Positions 60,966 to 64,000 of a stretch of 64,000 nucleotides of DNA are shown here, piece by piece (the stretch's first letter is position 1; each line of letters opens with the position of its first letter). The translations under genes were made by a program, and so were the position numbers. Below the pieces are notes generated by a model. That model made no database searches, was not told where the DNA came from, and saw nothing but the letters and a program-made list of their open reading frames with translations. Origin of the DNA: Tethya wilhelma (taxonomy: Eukaryota > Porifera > Demospongiae > Tethyida > Tethyidae); the NCBI GenBank assembly GCA_964030475.1, contig CAXIPT010000001.1, forward strand, positions 2,234,449 through 2,298,448, given 5' to 3'.

Positions 60966-62724
60966 ATGAGCGGTCGAACACACCGAATGCCCCACAACCC
61001 TCATGGGATGAAACCTGTCAACTTGGGGGACATCTGGGAAGACCTATCAGAAGGAATCAGACACGTCTACAGTCCACAGAACATGCCAAAGAAGAGATAT
61101 ATGGGACTGTACACGTATCCTTGAGTGTGTATGTGTGTGTGTTGAGTACACTGTGGTGTGCTTTAATAGCAAATCAAGTAAATTGATTCTGACTGGATTG
61201 GTAATAGTGGTTAGCTAATTTGTATTCGAGTAGTTAAGTACTTACCAGTGCCAAAACTAAAAATGCTAGCTACATGTTGTTTTAATGGTTAATCTCATTG
61301 AAGTTTTGAAAGCGAGTTCTGTATCTAAAACACTCCGAAACAGTAAAAGCACAAATGGTTATTACACACACTTCTGTATGTTGCCAAAGATTCTTAATTC
61401 AGAGCCATTCAGACATGTGTACAACTATTGTACCAGCATTCAGCAGCCCTCTCATGCTACCACTGGTATAGGCAGACCGAGGGCCAAGCGTTCCCCAGCC
61501 ATAGCACCAGCAGGTGAGCCACTCTACATTAAGTTAGGTGTAATGTGGTTAGACCACAGAATGTTAAGCTCCTTCCTGTGTGAGAGAAGAGTTCATTGAC
61601 CTCTTGTATCATGTTAGGCTTGCATATTAAGTTAGCCTCCATGTGAGGGAGGCTTGTGAAGTGCGTACTGTAACTCTCCTTGGAGGGAGGGAGCTGTTGT
61701 GTGTTGATGTGTGGGGATCATATTGAGTGCAATCACTTCTGTAGTTTGTTTCATTGTCCTTTGGAATGTGTAGTATTTCCATGTTATTGTGAAGACCATC
61801 ATTGCATGAAGTTCAGGCATTTCTTAAATGTACATTTGCTCCCACATGCTACCTTGCTTGTTGCAGGTGGAGCACAGTTTGTTGGTATTGAGCTGTATAC
61901 CAAGCTGAGGGACTATCTTGAGAACCACTTGGAGGCCATCAGACCTGTGAGTTGTACTAGAGTTTATAGTATATTAGAATTGTTTACTGTTTTTGTGAAT
62001 CTTTAAATAAATAAAACTATTTGTGTACACATACCACCACAGCGAGGTGAGCGACTGATGGGTGACCTCGTGCTCAAGTTCTATACGGGAGTGTGGGTGG
62101 ACTACCAATTCTCTAGTCGAGTGCTAAATGGCATCTGTCAGTACCTCAACAGACACTGGGTGAAGAGAGAGAACGATGAAGGAAAGAAAGATATCTATGA
62201 AATCTACTCGGTCAGTAGTACACACACACCTCATGATAATATGATGTGTATGCATGATATTGTGTGCATTTTGTTACTGGATGGGTGGAGGTGACAATAG
62301 AGTAGCTAGGGGCCACAGGGGGTCAATGGCAAACAACTAGTTGCATGCCACACCTCCCACTTAAGGATCATGCAAGGATTATGCGTGTGTACATAATAAT
62401 TGTGTTGGTGTGTGTGTGTGTGTGTGTTGTAGTTTATAGTACACTATGGCAGATGTTGTGAACACAATGCTTGCTAATCCTTACCGTGTGTGTTTGTATT
62501 GTTCACAGTTGGCTCTGTTGACGTGGAAGGAGTGTCTATTTAAAGCAATGCACAAGCAAGTATGTACAAGTTATTGTAGTATGCTGGTCATTGTTAAGTA
62601 CAATTTATGCTAATGTGTTCCTGTATGTGTTTCAAGGTGACCAACAGTGTGTTGAAGCTCATTGAGCAGGAGCGTAATGGAGAGACCATCAACACTAGGC
62701 TCATCAGTGGAGTGGTGGACTGCT

Positions 62725-62756
<32 letters not shown>

Positions 62757-64000
62757 CTGATGTTAAGGAAAGCTTTATTGACCTGATGTTTCTTTCTATC
62801 TGCAGTGGAGTTGGGCATTAAGCCAGATTCCCCACAGGCCAAAGGTCAAAATCTCACTATCTACAAGGAGTATTTTGAGGCTGAATTCTTAGCGGACACG
62901 GAGCGCTACTACACTGCCGAGAGTAGCTCCTTCCTTGAGAACAACCCAGTGACAGAATACATGAAGAGGGTGGAGACCAGACTGCTGGAGGAGCAAAGAA
63001 GAGTGTCCGTTTACTTGCACGAGAGCACTCAAGATGAGGTGAGCTGGGATGTGGTTTGTCTTACCAACTTTCAGAGTTATTGTTTATTTTTCGTCATGTT
63101 TTTTATCCTGCTAGCTTGCTAAGAATTGTGAGCGTGTCCTCATCAACAAGTATCTCGAAATCTTCTATACAGAATTCAATTCTCTTCTGAACAACGACAA
63201 AGAAGATGGTACTGCATGTATAGTATAGCACAGCCACCATCCCATTGCATGTCTGTGATCTGTTGTTGTCACGTCTGTCCACAGACCTAGCACGGATGTA
63301 CTCACTAGTGTCTCGAGTCCCTCAGGGCATTGTAGAGCTGAGAACAAGGTTCGAATCACATGTTCACTCACAGGGAGTCTCAGCTGTGGAAAAGTGTGGG
63401 GATGCTGCACAGAATGTGAGTCTACCCTCTCGTTCAATGTCGCTGTATTTTACGGTTTACTCTTCTTTCCAGGACCCCAAAATGTATGTGCATGCTTTGC
63501 TTGAGGTTCATAACAAGTACAGTGCCATGGTTGCCAAAGCATTCAGTGGAGATGCTGGCTTCATGCAGGCACTAGACAAGGTAATGGGTTAATTCCCTTA
63601 ATTTGTTTATCATGAATGTATTGAAATGTTGTCTACTGTTCAACAGGCCTGTGGTAGGTTTGTGAATCACAATGCTGTAACAGAGGGTCCTAGGGCATCG
63701 TCTCGCTCTCCTGAGCTGCTGGCTAGATACTGTGACTTGTTACTGAAGAAGAGGTGAGTGGAGTGGGCCATGGTGTGGCATGGTGGGAGGGGGGTGGGGG
63801 CTTTCAAAGCATGAGGGATGATTTTGTTTCTGTTCTAGTGCTAAGAATCCAGATGAGTCTGAACTGGATGAAGCTCTGCAGAATGTGGTGAGTGTCAAAT
63901 GCCCCTCTTTCTCTAATATATTGAACCATTCAATACTTGTTTTTTTTTATTGTTTTTTTTTGTTGTTTTTTTTTGTTCTGTCAGATGATCATATTCCGCT
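60966..64000 (+). CDS. CUL1: Cullin-1, SCF ubiquitin ligase scaffold (3' end cut by window)
   Basis: CUL1 is the scaffold of SCF ligases: its N-terminus binds SKP1/F-box adaptors and its C-terminus binds RBX1. Thirteen in-phase exons are seen: 60966-61114, 61413-61513, 61867-61946, 62043-62210, 62509-62559, 62637-62727, 62806-63038, 63115-63208, 63285-63415, 63473-63580, 63647-63753, 63839-63887 and 63985 onward. About 459 of the usual ~776 aa lie inside the window. CUL1-specific blocks are [99 protein letters not shown] and [15 protein letters not shown]. The match to CUL1 rather than CUL2/3/4 is clear from NPHG and HVYNYCTS. The cullin homology domain and neddylation site lie beyond the right edge. 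Note (AG)n at about 62732-62756 just after the exon 6 donor. Confidence 0.96.

Noticed and set aside
63353..63360. tRNA B-box-like word GGTTCGAATC
   Set aside because: It lies inside CUL1 exon 9 coding sequence and has no A box or cloverleaf around it.
1..64000. Bacterial features: operons, CRISPR arrays, riboswitches, prophage
   Set aside because: All genes have spliceosomal introns, polyadenylation signals and animal domains. No direct-repeat/spacer array or tRNA gene was recognised.

Overview
The window is eukaryotic, intron-rich animal DNA. Its genes encode animal-type proteins: chimaerin, a PAR-type bZIP factor, a metabotropic-glutamate-like receptor, a Sema/PSI/FN3 receptor, CFAP206, UBXN4, RNF14 and CUL1. 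The small GT-AG introns, short intergenic gaps, abundant AC/TG microsatellites and a TKL kinase with Kelch repeats suggest an early-branching metazoan, most likely a sponge. That assignment is inference. Gene models were built by joining exons at GT/AG sites and checking that reading phase is kept. Two single N bases and two local duplications show that parts of the assembly are imperfect.

Left part (1-16.4 kb): a plus-strand PAR-bZIP transcription factor (1148-2628), preceded by two perfect CRE palindromes. Two minus-strand genes follow head to tail: a cytoplasmic aspartyl-tRNA synthetase whose exons stop after class II motif 1 (3532-8803), and a 16-exon chimaerin with SH2, C1 and RhoGAP domains (9218-16025). 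The chimaerin 5' end abuts a miniature inverted-repeat element.

Middle (16.4-34.6 kb): a gene-poor stretch leads into UBXN4 (22131-26847), an ER-membrane UBX protein of the p97/ERAD system. Its first exon lies in a 2.26-kb segment present twice with an N at the junction. Next come the ciliary gene CFAP206 (27232-30922), with an RFX X-box-like site 35 bp upstream of its start codon, and an almost intronless class C GPCR (31083-33977).

Right-centre (34.6-53.1 kb): a large minus-strand receptor gene (34640-50285) encodes a signal peptide, Sema domain, PSI domain, an Ig-like segment, several FN3 domains and one transmembrane helix. Its Sema exons are partly duplicated and out of order. It is divergent from an intronless TKL kinase/coiled-coil/Kelch gene (50619-53108), with 333 bp between the start codons.

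Right end (53.4-64 kb): a cluster of four DAZAP2-like genes (three plus, one minus), then RNF14 (58650-60542), an RBR E3 ligase, and the first part of CUL1 (60966 to the window end). UBXN4, RNF14 and CUL1 all belong to the ubiquitin system, and the DAZAP2-like proteins carry PPxY or PPxY-like motifs that may bind WW-domain ubiquitin ligases. Nothing in the sequence shows that they act together.
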